NCBI RefSeq assembly: GCF_000378185.1
Contig: NZ_KB899385.1
Location: 62,001 to 126,000 of the forward strand
DNA from: Salinimonas chungwhensis DSM 16280
Lineage (GTDB): Bacteria; Pseudomonadota; Gammaproteobacteria; Enterobacterales; Alteromonadaceae
DNA: 64,000 bases
Direction: 5' to 3'
The position numbers and the translations under genes were made by a program. This document shows positions 31,809 to 41,300 of this stretch, in pieces. The notes below the pieces were generated by a model. That model was not told where the DNA came from. It did not search any database and saw only the letters and a list, made by a program, of their open reading frames with translations. The stretch's first letter is position 1. Each line of letters starts with the position of its first letter.

Positions 31809-32219
31809 TTAGCAGCGTATCTCAAAGCGACCGTTAGCTACTTCTAAAAGAGGAACCGTTATACCTGATGCTAATATTGAAGCATTTTTGACGGGTACAC
31901 TTTCTACCATATCACCATCAGGTTCATCACATATCCTTTGCTTACACTCGCAATGTGATTGAGCCCACATAAGACCCTCTTGAGGATCATTAAATAAACA
32001 CTTAATCAACGAAGCTACCTTGTTAATATCGTCTGTAAGTTCTATCCCCAAAAATGTTCCGTTGATGTGATATAGATAGTTTTTACTTTCTACAACGAAA
32101 TAAAGGCTGCTTATTTGATCACCAAAACCTGAATTCCTGATTCTGATTTGACCGCAGTTTAGTTTCACATCTAATTTTTGTTTGGAAACCTGGAATCTCA
32201 TAGGGCCTTTTAAAAACAT
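31809..32219 (-). CDS. Hypothetical protein (136 aa, or 130 from second ATG)
   Basis: Soluble, beta-rich start, with a Cys cluster (HCECKQRIC). The ATG at 32201 has AAAGG five bases upstream and may be the true start. No recognised family. Confidence 0.5.
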   Translation of the reverse strand: MFLKGPMRFQVSKQKLDVKLNCGQIRIRNSGFGDQISSLYFVVESKNYLYHINGTFLGIELTDDINKVASLIKCLFNDPQEGLMWAQSHCECKQRICDEPDGDMVESVPVKNASILASGITVPLLEVANGRFEIRC

Positions 32220-32422
32220 AACTTAACTCTTACCAATTAACCTCCATCAAGAATAAGCGGTTGATAACGCTAGTTATATAGACTGTATAGACTATTGCAT
32301 CATCTACGCTGCAAAGAAGTGCAATATCACACCTTTGCACTGCTAACAGAAAGAACTTTTCTTCATACTTATATCAGACCCAGACTAACAGTGTAGTTGC
32401 CAAATCAGTTTAATATTCAAAT

Positions 32423-32437
32423 TTTCAACCGTTGAAA
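32423..32437. repeat. parS: Candidate parS single site
   Basis: TTTCAACCGTTGAAA: same palindrome with the centre base C, which is the reverse complement of the G form. Confidence 0.65.
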
Positions 32438-32451
32438 AAGTTTGCAGTGAA

Positions 32452-32480
32452 TTGGTTCTCTTAAATTGGACACAACATTA
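32452..32480 (+). promoter_or_regulatory. Promoter-like module on the plus strand
   Basis: TTGGTT at 32452-32457, 17-bp spacer, ACATTA at 32475-32480. It is 62 nt before the favoured nuclease start at 32542 (38 nt before an alternative ATG at 32518). Confidence 0.6.
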
Positions 32481-32541
32481 ATCTCGGTCACAGTTCAACT
32501 GAAGTTATAACCCTTGAATGAAAAGAATATATAGGTGGGCT

Positions 32542-33279
32542 ATGAATAAAACTATTAAGTTATTGATTGTGTTGGGTGTGTACTTGAACGCTAGCGGTGT
32601 ACAAGCATTTGGAAATGAGTTTTTAGATTTCGGTTTTTATCAAATGGGATACAGTTGTGAACATAAGGGTTTCAATTGGATTCAGTATGAAACTGTCCCT
32701 GATACTGGCGAACTAAAGCGTTACAAAGGATTCCATCGTGAGGATAAGCTACCTGAACACTGCAGGAAGAAGAGTACCTCAACATTCAAGCGCCCGGCCG
32801 GAACCACGCAGTATCACCGCGGTCACGGTGTGCATAGTAATCTTTGGGACCATAGCGTAAAAATGATGCGCGCAACCAATACCATGGCAAATGTTGTCCC
32901 TCATGAAGCGTATCAAAATGTTCATGGACTTTGGCGATATACAGAGAAACTTACTGAGTGTTATAGAGATTTAGGAACTGTAAATGTTTGGCTGGGTAAC
33001 GTATGGGGAAATGATGAGACAAACGATCATTTCGTATTAAGCCATGGAGTCACTACGCCTGATTTCCTTTGGAAAGTATTAGTTAGAAGTGATGGAGAGA
33101 TTAATGCCTGGATTATCCCTAACAATAGACAAGCAACTCAATACAATGCAGCCAGATATGAGGTTTCTGTGCAGAAAATACTAGATACAGTTAACTATCA
33201 AGTGCCTGGTCTTGATGGTCTAGCAAGTCACAAAGTCTCTAAAACGTGGTGGCTTCCAAAAGGATGCTCGCTAAGATAA
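32542..33279 (+). CDS. Secreted DNA/RNA non-specific endonuclease (245 aa)
   Basis: A signal peptide (KTIKLLIVLGVYLNASGVQA) follows the ATG at 32542, which has GGTGGG upstream. YHRGHGVHS holds the RGH catalytic motif of the beta-beta-alpha metal nucleases (NucA/EndA type, usually DRGH), and TMANVVPHEAYQN matches the later Asn-containing N-x-x-P segment that binds the metal. Four Cys could form disulfides. It probably works in the periplasm or medium. Possible roles are degrading incoming or external DNA, or protecting against phage; this is inference. A parS copy lies 2 bp after the stop. Confidence 0.8.
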   Translation: MNKTIKLLIVLGVYLNASGVQAFGNEFLDFGFYQMGYSCEHKGFNWIQYETVPDTGELKRYKGFHREDKLPEHCRKKSTSTFKRPAGTTQYHRGHGVHSNLWDHSVKMMRATNTMANVVPHEAYQNVHGLWRYTEKLTECYRDLGTVNVWLGNVWGNDETNDHFVLSHGVTTPDFLWKVLVRSDGEINAWIIPNNRQATQYNAARYEVSVQKILDTVNYQVPGLDGLASHKVSKTWWLPKGCSLR

Positions 33280-33280
33280 T

Positions 33281-33295
33281 TTTCAACGGTTGAAA
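33281..33295. repeat. parS: Candidate parS single site
   Basis: TTTCAACGGTTGAAA directly after the nuclease stop codon and 560 bp before parA. Confidence 0.65.
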
Positions 33296-33419
33296 AAGTC
33301 ATAGTCATGATTTCAATATGCTATGACTCTATCACCACAAGAGTCCAATAGGTTGAGCTGTAAGTTTTAATCAAAAGCGCGATCGAACGCTTGGAACTTT
33401 CCTTTTAAAATTTTACGAA

Positions 33420-33650
33420 CTAATCAGCAGTTAAATTAAACGTATCAACAAAACCCGGTTCTATCCGGTAATGTGAAGACTCGACTACTTCGCCATTTAG
33501 CAACTTTTCTAAATCAGACTCACTAAGTTCAAAGTGTTGGGTTGCTCTTATTCTAAGCTCTTGTTCAGTAATCTGTTGCTCACCGCTATGTGAGTGTAAA
33601 TCACTAACACGATAGTAATCGGGTACAAGTCTCAAAATTTCACTAGCCAT
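33420..33650 (-). CDS. Hypothetical protein (76 aa)
   Basis: GAGGAG precedes the ATG. Acidic, helical, soluble. Upstream TTGCAA with TACTAT at 16 bp looks like an ordinary promoter. No family recognised. Confidence 0.55.
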   Translation of the reverse strand: MASEILRLVPDYYRVSDLHSHSGEQQITEQELRIRATQHFELSESDLEKLLNGEVVESSHYRIEPGFVDTFNLTAD

Positions 33651-33858
33651 AATGGCTCCTCGCTATTCAGTGACCCCGATAGTACCAGAGTAAATTACAA
33701 TTGCAAAAACGGAGTAACCTGCCTCTAGGCCAAGCCAGTAAAGCCAACATGATTTTTGTGGCAATATTCCAATAAATTGAATAATATTGTTGAAGGTGAT
33801 TTTTTTCGGATATTAATTCGATAGGTTCATGCTCAGTCAAACTTTTAAGGAATAGGAA

Positions 33859-35124
33859 ATGTCAGACATCATTGGGGAATTAAGAGTACTTGGGGCAAGG
33901 CTCCAGGAGGATAGTGAGACACGATTAAAAACTATTCAGGAAGAAAACGTCGATCAAGATATTGATACCGTTGTTAAGAACCATAGTCTGTCGTTAAGTG
34001 AATTAAGTAGGGCACTGGGCCTGCAAACCAATGTACTGAAATCATTTGTGAACGATGCTATTGAAAAAGGCCTTATACCTCCCGTTCTGCAAGCAGCGAA
34101 TAAACGGCATTTATTTACGTTAGAGCACTGCCATATGATTACTGATCTATTGCACAGCTCCGGCGAAGTTAAAATGAAGAAAAAGCTATGGCGAGATGAG
34201 CATGAAGGTTTAGCTTCAATCATGGTTGCATCTCTCAAGGGAGGAACAGGAAAAACTCAGACTGCAACATCACTCGCTGTAGGGCTGTCACTCAATGTGT
34301 CTGAAGCAAAGAGAGTATTGCTAGTAGACCTAGATCCGCAAGGTTCACAACGGAATATAATGCAAATCGATGAAAATGACGAATTGATGCTAACAGCTGT
34401 AGACTTAATGCTTGGTGATAAAGAACCTGATAGTGATTATCAAAGTCTTATCAATGCCGGACACAGTCACGAAGAAATAGTTAAAGCTTCACTTTTTGAT
34501 ACGCATATTCCGAATTTAAAACTGCTGCCTGCGCACCCTTCAGATGAACGCTTCAACGCATTTGCTTGGCAGGAAATCATTGATGGCTCTAAGCAGGGTG
34601 GGGCGGATGTCACTGAGTTACTTAAACAAAAAGTTATTGATGTAGTTAAAGATGATTTTGATATTGTAATTTTTGATTCAGCTCCAAGCATAAACCCGTT
34701 AGTTTGGTCAGGCTATGAGTCTTGTAATTTCGTGATTGTTCCTTGTGCCACACGAAGCCTGGACTGGTCTGCTGTTAAGGAGTATTTAATAGATCTCCCT
34801 GATAAATTCGAACAACTTCCGTCTGAAGGAAAGCAGATAAAAGGTGTTCACGTTGTAGCAACAATGTTTGAAGATGATAAGCCGGCCAGTGATGACGTGC
34901 TGATGAGAATGAAGCGTCACGTTGGCGACAAAATGTTCAACACCACAATTCCCAAATCTAACGCTTTCGAAGTGGCTGTTAGCATCCATCGTACCCCCCT
35001 TGATATTAGAAAATCCGAAAAACTGGTTTCAACACGGCAGTTGGATAAATCTACCATGGCAATCAACAGCTTTGTGCGAGAGGTAAAGCTTCGACTGACC
35101 AGCCATTTTGCAAAAACTAAGTAA
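33859..35124 (+). CDS. parA: ParA partition ATPase, type Ia-like (421 aa)
   Basis: The deviant Walker A SLKGGTGKTQTATSL (about residues 124-138) and the LLVDLDPQGSQ motif define the ParA/MinD ATPase family. The first about 110 residues include a helix-turn-helix-like stretch (LSLSELSRALGLQTNVLKSFVNDAI), as in P1-type ParA proteins that also repress their own operon. The parB gene follows 9 nt later. It moves plasmid copies apart by ATP-dependent patterning on the nucleoid together with ParB bound at parS. Confidence 0.93.
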   Translation: MSDIIGELRVLGARLQEDSETRLKTIQEENVDQDIDTVVKNHSLSLSELSRALGLQTNVLKSFVNDAIEKGLIPPVLQAANKRHLFTLEHCHMITDLLHSSGEVKMKKKLWRDEHEGLASIMVASLKGGTGKTQTATSLAVGLSLNVSEAKRVLLVDLDPQGSQRNIMQIDENDELMLTAVDLMLGDKEPDSDYQSLINAGHSHEEIVKASLFDTHIPNLKLLPAHPSDERFNAFAWQEIIDGSKQGGADVTELLKQKVIDVVKDDFDIVIFDSAPSINPLVWSGYESCNFVIVPCATRSLDWSAVKEYLIDLPDKFEQLPSEGKQIKGVHVVATMFEDDKPASDDVLMRMKRHVGDKMFNTTIPKSNAFEVAVSIHRTPLDIRKSEKLVSTRQLDKSTMAINSFVREVKLRLTSHFAKTK

Positions 35125-35133
35125 GGTATAGGT

Positions 35134-36069
35134 ATGAAAAGTCCATCACAGATGTACCGCGGCTCTAAGAACAAGTCAAAATTGGGGGCGATGCTCAATC
35201 AACAACCGAAAGTCAAAGCGCCTTCTGTCGTGCCCCAGCAAGCGCCTATTGAGTTCGAATATAGAGAACTATCAAAAGAAGAAGCTAAAGAATTATGCTT
35301 GCCACATGAAGACAATCAACGCTGTTGGAATATGTTAACTATGGGGGCAGTGGCTGATATATATCCCTCTATTTCAAAAGCTGGGTTTAACTCAGAGGTG
35401 GCAGAGGCTGTAGAGATTGATAGTAAGCTGCACATCATAAAAGGCTTGCGCAGGTTATATTGTGTCACTCATACGCCTGGAGATTGCGTGTTCAGAGTTC
35501 TCGTCTCTAAAAACATGACCAAACAGGATCAGTTTGAACGAGCTCGAACAGGAGATATTTATGATAGCCCGAATATATTGGATATAGGTTTTCGTTTAGC
35601 TGAAAGGTATCAGGGAAGAGGTGAGGGAGTAACAATGGGAGAATTGGCAGAGCAAGAAGGTATTGCTCTTGGCAAGGTATCTGAGGCTATAGCATTTACG
35701 AAATTTCCTTCATATATCTATGGGGCCTTCCCGGGACTTCGTTATATTCGCTATAAATGGCTTCGTTATTTTAAGAAAGAAGAAGACAAACTTTCGAAGC
35801 TGGAAGGCCAATTGACTCAGGTTCAAGAAGGGGAGACCTTTGATTCTGTTCATGAAGCAGAGCAATCTGCTGAGGCAACGTTCTCGCATATCAAGTCACT
35901 GCTTCAAGAACCCAAGGTAGTAACCGTAAAAAATAAGGATTGGGAGAAGATTACACCAACCAAAGGTTTTAAAGTTGATGTGAAAGGGAATGATATATCC
36001 ATCAAATTTAATACAAACAAAGTAGATCAAGACTTGCTAACGAGGCTAGAAGAGCTAATCAAGCGATAA
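35134..36069 (+). CDS. parB: ParB-like centromere-binding protein (311 aa)
   Basis: Position directly after parA and a basic N-terminus (GSKNKSKLGAML) of the kind that stimulates ParA. IIKGLRRLY resembles a weak version of the GERRxR box. A KorB/P1-type HTH follows (TMGELAEQEGIALGKVSEAI, about 170-190). The C-terminal about 40 residues (ISIKFNTNKVDQDLLTRLEELI) look like the dimer domain. It is a distant ParB, so the clamp CTPase motif should not be assumed. Its likely sites are the TTTCAACSGTTGAAA palindromes. Confidence 0.85.
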   Translation: MKSPSQMYRGSKNKSKLGAMLNQQPKVKAPSVVPQQAPIEFEYRELSKEEAKELCLPHEDNQRCWNMLTMGAVADIYPSISKAGFNSEVAEAVEIDSKLHIIKGLRRLYCVTHTPGDCVFRVLVSKNMTKQDQFERARTGDIYDSPNILDIGFRLAERYQGRGEGVTMGELAEQEGIALGKVSEAIAFTKFPSYIYGAFPGLRYIRYKWLRYFKKEEDKLSKLEGQLTQVQEGETFDSVHEAEQSAEATFSHIKSLLQEPKVVTVKNKDWEKITPTKGFKVDVKGNDISIKFNTNKVDQDLLTRLEELIKR

Positions 36070-36221
36070 GGTAATTTCTGTGCTCCCATACGTATTTTTT
36101 GGGTAAATATCATTCGTAACGACTCATAATCATACTATCTACCTGACCTTAATCCGGGAAAAGGTAGATATCATCGTCTAATGGCTTAACATCAGAATCA
36201 AATCTGACAAGAAGTTAAGCA

Positions 36222-36551
36222 ATGCGAAAGATCAAGAGTTTAGTCGATGATATTGGAGCCCAGGTGTATCAACCACAACTTGATGATTCTCTCAGCGATC
36301 TGAAAACAAAGGCAGTGGTTCAGCAATATGCTACTGAGATAACAAAAAACAGAATTGTTGTGAATTACATTGTCGTCGCGCTGATGCAAGGTAGTATCAG
36401 TGAAAAAGACGCGATGGACTTAGTAGAGAGAGCTTCTACATTTGACGGTCTTAATGATGTGTACAGTAGTTTAATTGAAAAGGTATCGCAGATAATACTC
36501 AAGCCTGATGAATGCCGGCGATTTAATATAACGACAATACAATCTCATTAA
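36222..36551 (+). CDS. Hypothetical helical protein (109 aa)
   Basis: All-helical, soluble, 152 nt after parB. Possibly co-transcribed, though a 150-nt gap makes this uncertain. No family recognised. Confidence 0.55.
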   Translation: MRKIKSLVDDIGAQVYQPQLDDSLSDLKTKAVVQQYATEITKNRIVVNYIVVALMQGSISEKDAMDLVERASTFDGLNDVYSSLIEKVSQIILKPDECRRFNITTIQSH

Positions 36552-37026
36552 AATCTGAAGAGCGAAACATTAAATTTCGATTTAATGACGCTAAAGGCTT
36601 GAAGTTTTCTATCTGAATAAAAAAGCGGCTTACACTCGTTCCATTTCATACTTAAGTATGTTAACTCATACTATTAAGCTGGCGAAAATCCTAATTTGGT
36701 CGCAAATTGACCTTTTTTTCCCAAATATTTGCATATATTATCCTTCCAACGCATTCGGGTAAGAAAAAGATCAGTTATATATTTCATTATTTCTTGCCTA
36801 TTTGCCGAATGTTTATGCATTGCTTAGTACAATATTCGATAAGTAATAAATCTCTATACGTTATTGAACCTTAGAATGGATTGATCAAATCAACAGCTTA
36901 GCATTTTGGGTGTTTGGCTGTAGCGAGCACGGAGCTCAGAAATGGCGTATCAGTATTAAAGTTTTTGATGTCAGCTACCGACACATGTTCGTCAAAAACT
37001 CATCAAATTTCAGATTGGGGAAAATC
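36552..37026. other. AT-rich intergenic stretch
   Basis: No gene, repeat or hairpin that I can support. The longer version of the next gene, starting at 36910, would cover the last part, but it lacks a ribosome site. Confidence 0.5.
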
Positions 37027-37362
37027 ATGGTTGATACCACAAAAAATAACAAAGGGAATGTGCTCTGTATCGATGGGATACATATTCCTTTACCAGACGA
37101 TGCTAAATTTGTAATGCAAGAGCCCAATGGTGTCTGGTATTGGACAACCCGACGTCCCCGTTTTATCTTTGATGAGTATGAAAAAACAAAAGAGATTGGC
37201 TGGATGCACAAAAAGAACCCTGTTTTTGTTGAAAGTGAATACAAACATCAAAAACCGCTAATTACTGAATTAACTGCACCAAGTTGGATGGAGACATTGC
37301 AAAGGGTGGTTACGGCAGAACTGATGCCTGCTCAAAGATTTTTGGCCGGGTCAGCAAGCTAA
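37027..37362 (+). CDS. Hypothetical protein (111 aa)
   Basis: I use the ATG at 37027 (GGGGAAA upstream) rather than the first possible one at 36910. Soluble, aromatic-rich (GVWYWTTRRPRFIFDEY). A strong terminator follows. Unknown function. Confidence 0.55.
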   Translation: MVDTTKNNKGNVLCIDGIHIPLPDDAKFVMQEPNGVWYWTTRRPRFIFDEYEKTKEIGWMHKKNPVFVESEYKHQKPLITELTAPSWMETLQRVVTAELMPAQRFLAGSAS

Positions 37363-37370
37363 TAAGAAAA

Positions 37371-37395
37371 CAGCACATATGTGCTGTTTTTTTTA
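37371..37395. terminator. Bidirectional rho-independent terminator
   Basis: Perfect palindrome CAGCACATATGTGCTG flanked by AAAA and T8, between convergent genes. Confidence 0.88.
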
Positions 37396-37926
37396 TTGGG
37401 TAAGAGCCCAAGCCCTGTGTCTCTCCCAGTTATTATAAAACCACCCGCTTATATTCTTGATTGGTTCCCCAACCAGTTCCTCATACATCGGCCTCGCCAG
37501 ATTTAGCTCTACCTTTGTCATCTCTGGTAACTCTTGGGTGTAGTCCCCGAGTTTCGACTTGGCCACGCTGGCGGATCTTAAGTGGTCTATCCAAGGATTA
37601 ATTTTATCAGCTTGCCTAAGAGTTCCTTCAAATGTTGTCAGTGCACTGAATAGCTCCTCGTCTTTTGGAGCACCTTCAAAAACCAAAGTGTTATAAAGCA
37701 TCACTGGAGAGTAATAGTATACGGCTTCTTTTATCCGCTTTTGCATTGCAGGAAGTTCTTTGGCTCTGAAAAAAGGTGGGCACAAAACCATATTTTTAGG
37801 TGCATTTGGGAACATCGCGTTAACACCGTTCATGCAGTAGATGTCCCAGACGTATGGCAGGCTTTCTGAAGCCGACTTTGTAGTTCTACCTTTTTTTGTC
37901 AGAAGTTTTGATAATTTGTTCAGCAT
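37393..37926 (-). CDS. Hypothetical protein (177 aa)
   Basis: Basic N-terminus, then a soluble region with NMVLCPPFFRAKELP and a Trp-rich end (GWFYNNWERHRAWALTQ). It follows the 75-aa membrane gene by 59 nt. No recognised family. Confidence 0.6.
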   Translation of the reverse strand: MLNKLSKLLTKKGRTTKSASESLPYVWDIYCMNGVNAMFPNAPKNMVLCPPFFRAKELPAMQKRIKEAVYYYSPVMLYNTLVFEGAPKDEELFSALTTFEGTLRQADKINPWIDHLRSASVAKSKLGDYTQELPEMTKVELNLARPMYEELVGEPIKNISGWFYNNWERHRAWALTQ

Positions 37927-37985
37927 ATATCCTATCCCCGGTAACTATTAGTTTCAGTGACCTAATGTAGATACCTCGGTTTTAC

Positions 37986-38213
37986 CTACTCATTACCTTT
38001 TGAGGCCTCTTCAAAATCACCAAAACGAATATCATCGAGAAACTGCTTTTTTGCAGGAAGGGGCAGCATGATTGCGAAAATAATAGCCGCCCCTAACATA
38101 GCATGGAACATTGGAAATTGAAGAATTGCCAGAAAAATGAATATCGCAACATAGATAGCACCATGTCGCTCTATAGTACCAAGTCTGTTCAGTAGTGATG
38201 TCAGTTTGCTCAT
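37986..38213 (-). CDS. Small membrane protein (75 aa)
   Basis: One long hydrophobic region (about residues 20-53), which could form two short spans, followed by an acidic tail (DDIRFGDFEEASKGNE). AAAGGACC precedes the ATG. The 11-bp ATAAATCGGGA motif lies 63 nt upstream, shared with the pilus, c-di-GMP and csrA units. Confidence 0.6.
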   Translation of the reverse strand: MSKLTSLLNRLGTIERHGAIYVAIFIFLAILQFPMFHAMLGAAIIFAIMLPLPAKKQFLDDIRFGDFEEASKGNE

Positions 38214-38275
38214 AGTCGGTCCTTTGTAAATTACCCATGCATATTATCAATCATCAATATTCACTGTTTGCTATT

Positions 38276-38286
38276 TCCCGATTTAT
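38276..38286 (-). promoter_or_regulatory. ATAAATCGGGA motif upstream of 75-aa membrane gene
   Basis: Exact 11-bp copy on the minus strand, 63 nt before the ATG at 38213. Confidence 0.55.
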
Positions 38287-38371
38287 CGCACTTTTGTGAA
38301 CCCTCTATATGCTAAATATGCGTGTTCCTTCTATTTTGACGTCGAAGGAAAAGCATGCACGTTATCTTTGA

Positions 38372-41300
38372 ATGTTAATTTTATTGGATAAAGTGATGAC
38401 CAACAGGACTTCGAAAGACAGTATCGTGCAGCTTCAACACACGCTTTTGGATGCTAGCGCCGGAACGGGAAAAACAAGTGAGTTGGTTAAGCGCACATTG
38501 CGAGCCTATTTGGCAGTATCTACTCCTGACCAAGTACTTGATTTAACCTTTACAAATAAAGCAGCGTCAGAAATGCGTCAAAGAATTATCAGCGAACTAA
38601 AGAATGCTGATTCGGAAACCTCTGTTGAGTCTACACATGAAATGGAGATGCGAAGCCTGGCAAAAAAGGTGTTAGCTCGTGACAGAGCATTAGGCTGGGA
38701 TATTCTCAAAAATCCAAACCAACTTGAGATCAAAACATTTGATTCACTGTGTTCAAGTATCGTGTCACAGGCCCCATTGACCTCAAAAGTTGGTGGCGCT
38801 GCAGCAATCGCTGAAAACCCTTTATCTATCTACAAGCAAGCCGCTGATGAATTACTTCGAGATTACAAAAAAGATTGCGCGTGGAGCGATAATGTTCGGA
38901 GGCTGTTACAGCATGTAAACCATAATTTTGAGACCGCAAGTTCTATGCTTGTTGAGCTATTGGGTTCCCGAGACCAGTGGTTGCCCATAATTCTGGAAGC
39001 TAAAAACACTGCCGGTCGAAGAGCTGCATTAGAAAAGAACAACCTGAAACTGTTGAATGTTATTTTCACCCCCTTTATCAGAGCCTGTAAGGCCATCGAG
39101 GATGAAATATTTCAAGTAATAGAATACGCCTATTCAAATGCAGGCGAGGCGCTTAGAGAAGCTTTGAAGCCGCTAGTTAAAATTTCAGTGCTGCCTGGAA
39201 AGGTAAGTAACTCTTCTGATTTGAACATCTACCACAGTTTGCTTAATTACTTCGTAAGCAAATCTGGCCGACCGAGCTTTTACAAAAAACTTAACAAAAC
39301 AAAAGGGTTTCCAGCACTGACAGCATTTAAAGAGTCAGAGCAAAAATCCATAGCAGAAATGCAAAACGAAAATGCAAAGGAAGTAATTCAGTACCTTCAA
39401 GATTCTAACCTGCAAATGTGGTTGTCTGCGATGTGTAAAGCTAACGATTATCGCTTTTCAGAGCAGGAGTGGGAGTTACTTGACTCGCTGATTTCTCTTC
39501 TTCCCTTACTGGCAGCGCGTCTCTTATTGATATTCAAAAATACTGGGCGAATAGACTTTGTGCAAATGGCTGCTTCGGCCAGTGCAGCGCTGGGGGAGGT
39601 AGATAGTCCAACCAATCTGGCACTTAAATTAGATAACAAATACAAGCATATTCTAGTAGATGAGTTTCAGGACTGTAACCTCACACAGATTGAGTTACTT
39701 ACTAAGTTAACCTTTGGTTGGGAACAAGGGGATGGCAGAAGCATGTTTTTAGTTGGTGATAAAAAGCAGAGTATCTATATGTTTCGAGGCTCCAACGTCT
39801 CAGTATTTTCTTTGGTTGCGATTAACGGGATTAACGAAATAAAGTTCAATGTGAGAAGATTAGAAAACAACTACCGTTCACAGGCTTGTCTTGTGGGTTG
39901 GGTAAACGATGTTTTCGAACCAGCATTTGGGTTATCTGAGGATATTGTCACGGGGGCCACTAAGTTTCATCCTTCTCTCGCCAGAAAGGCACCGCTTGAA
40001 GGCAGCCCTGTCGAAGTGGAATTGTTTGATGAGCGTGGCGGACTTGTAACAGAAGCAAGCTATATCTGCCAACAGATAGATCTAATCAAAGAAATGGACC
40101 CAGCAGCCAGCATAGCCGTCTTAGCTCGTACCAGAAACGACCTATCCGCAATTACGGAAGCATTTCGGGACAATGATGTTGGTCATCGTGCTGTAGACAT
40201 TCATAAGTTATCTCGACAAGCATCAATTATTGACTTAACAGTGCTTACTCGCTCAGTTTCACACTTAGCAGATAAGACAGCCTGGATAGGACTTCTTCGT
40301 AGCCCTATGGTCGGATTGTCTATTGGTGAACTGGAGTTGGTAGTTAAAGGAGTAAGGGGGTATGTGAAGCCGGGGGAGCTAGTAATCGATCTTCTCCAAA
40401 ACGATACTACAATAAGCCAGTTACAGAAGGGGTCACAAACAAGAATAAAAAAACTTTTACGAGTTATTGAGCAGTCAATTAGCCAGCTTGAAAGGAAAAC
40501 ACTTAGCGACATAATCAAAGGGGCGTATTACGAACTTAACGGCCTCAGTACACTGAAGTCAGAAGCTGAGCTCAAAAACATTGACGCTTTTTTCAAAATG
40601 CTGAGAAAGTTTGACCACAATGGCTTCGAACTTGAGCTTTTTGAAAATGAGATTGATCGACTATACGCCATAGACCAAAAATCAACAGGGTCCGTCAGTA
40701 TAATGACTATTCATAAAGCCAAGGGTCTTGAATTCGATTATGTGTTTGTACCTGGCTCGCATAAGTCTATTCGTGGTGATGTACCACGACTGATCGATAG
40801 CGATACATTACTATCTAGTAATGGAGAGCCTACCCCGGTGGTTGCGCCGTCCACTGAGACTGGACTAAAGGAGCCTCGAATCAATGAGATGATCCGCGGT
40901 TTTTCTAAAGTAAAGAAATCTTTAGAATCAGTAAGGACTGCTTACGTTGCTTTAACGCGTGCTAAGAAAAAAATGTTCATCACTGGTCTTGCCAATTCCC
41001 AGAATGAAAACCTACGTTTTGCAAGTACCTCTATTTTAGCAATAATTCAAAAGAGGCTTCCTGACGGCTTAATTGTGAGACAGGGAGGGGAGGCACCTCC
41101 AGCCGATACGAGACCCAAGCGTGCTATCATAGCTAATGTGATAACTCCCCCTTTACCCGAAAACAATGTATTGGCGCAATACCGGGGCCTGATGAACGTT
41201 AGTAATGAAGTGCTACCTGAATTTGACTGGTGCCGAGACATCAATCGGTGTACAGGGATCATTCTTCATCAAGCTCTTGAAGATATGGCTAAACATGGAG

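Larger units (their letters stand above)
32220..32541. other. Intergenic stretch with parS and promoter module
   Basis: No gene visible. It holds one candidate parS (32423-32437, TTTCAACCGTTGAAA) and a plus-strand promoter module (32452-32480) for the secreted nuclease. A TATACA sequence near 32285 may serve the minus-strand 136-aa gene. Confidence 0.55.

Noticed and set aside
774..32480. ACRTTR modules considered as single-strand (Frpo-type) promoters of a leading region
   Set aside because: Two copies lie on the plus strand facing plus genes, and no shared hairpin is seen, so a double-strand promoter is the simpler reading. The idea is not fully excluded for the minus-strand copies.
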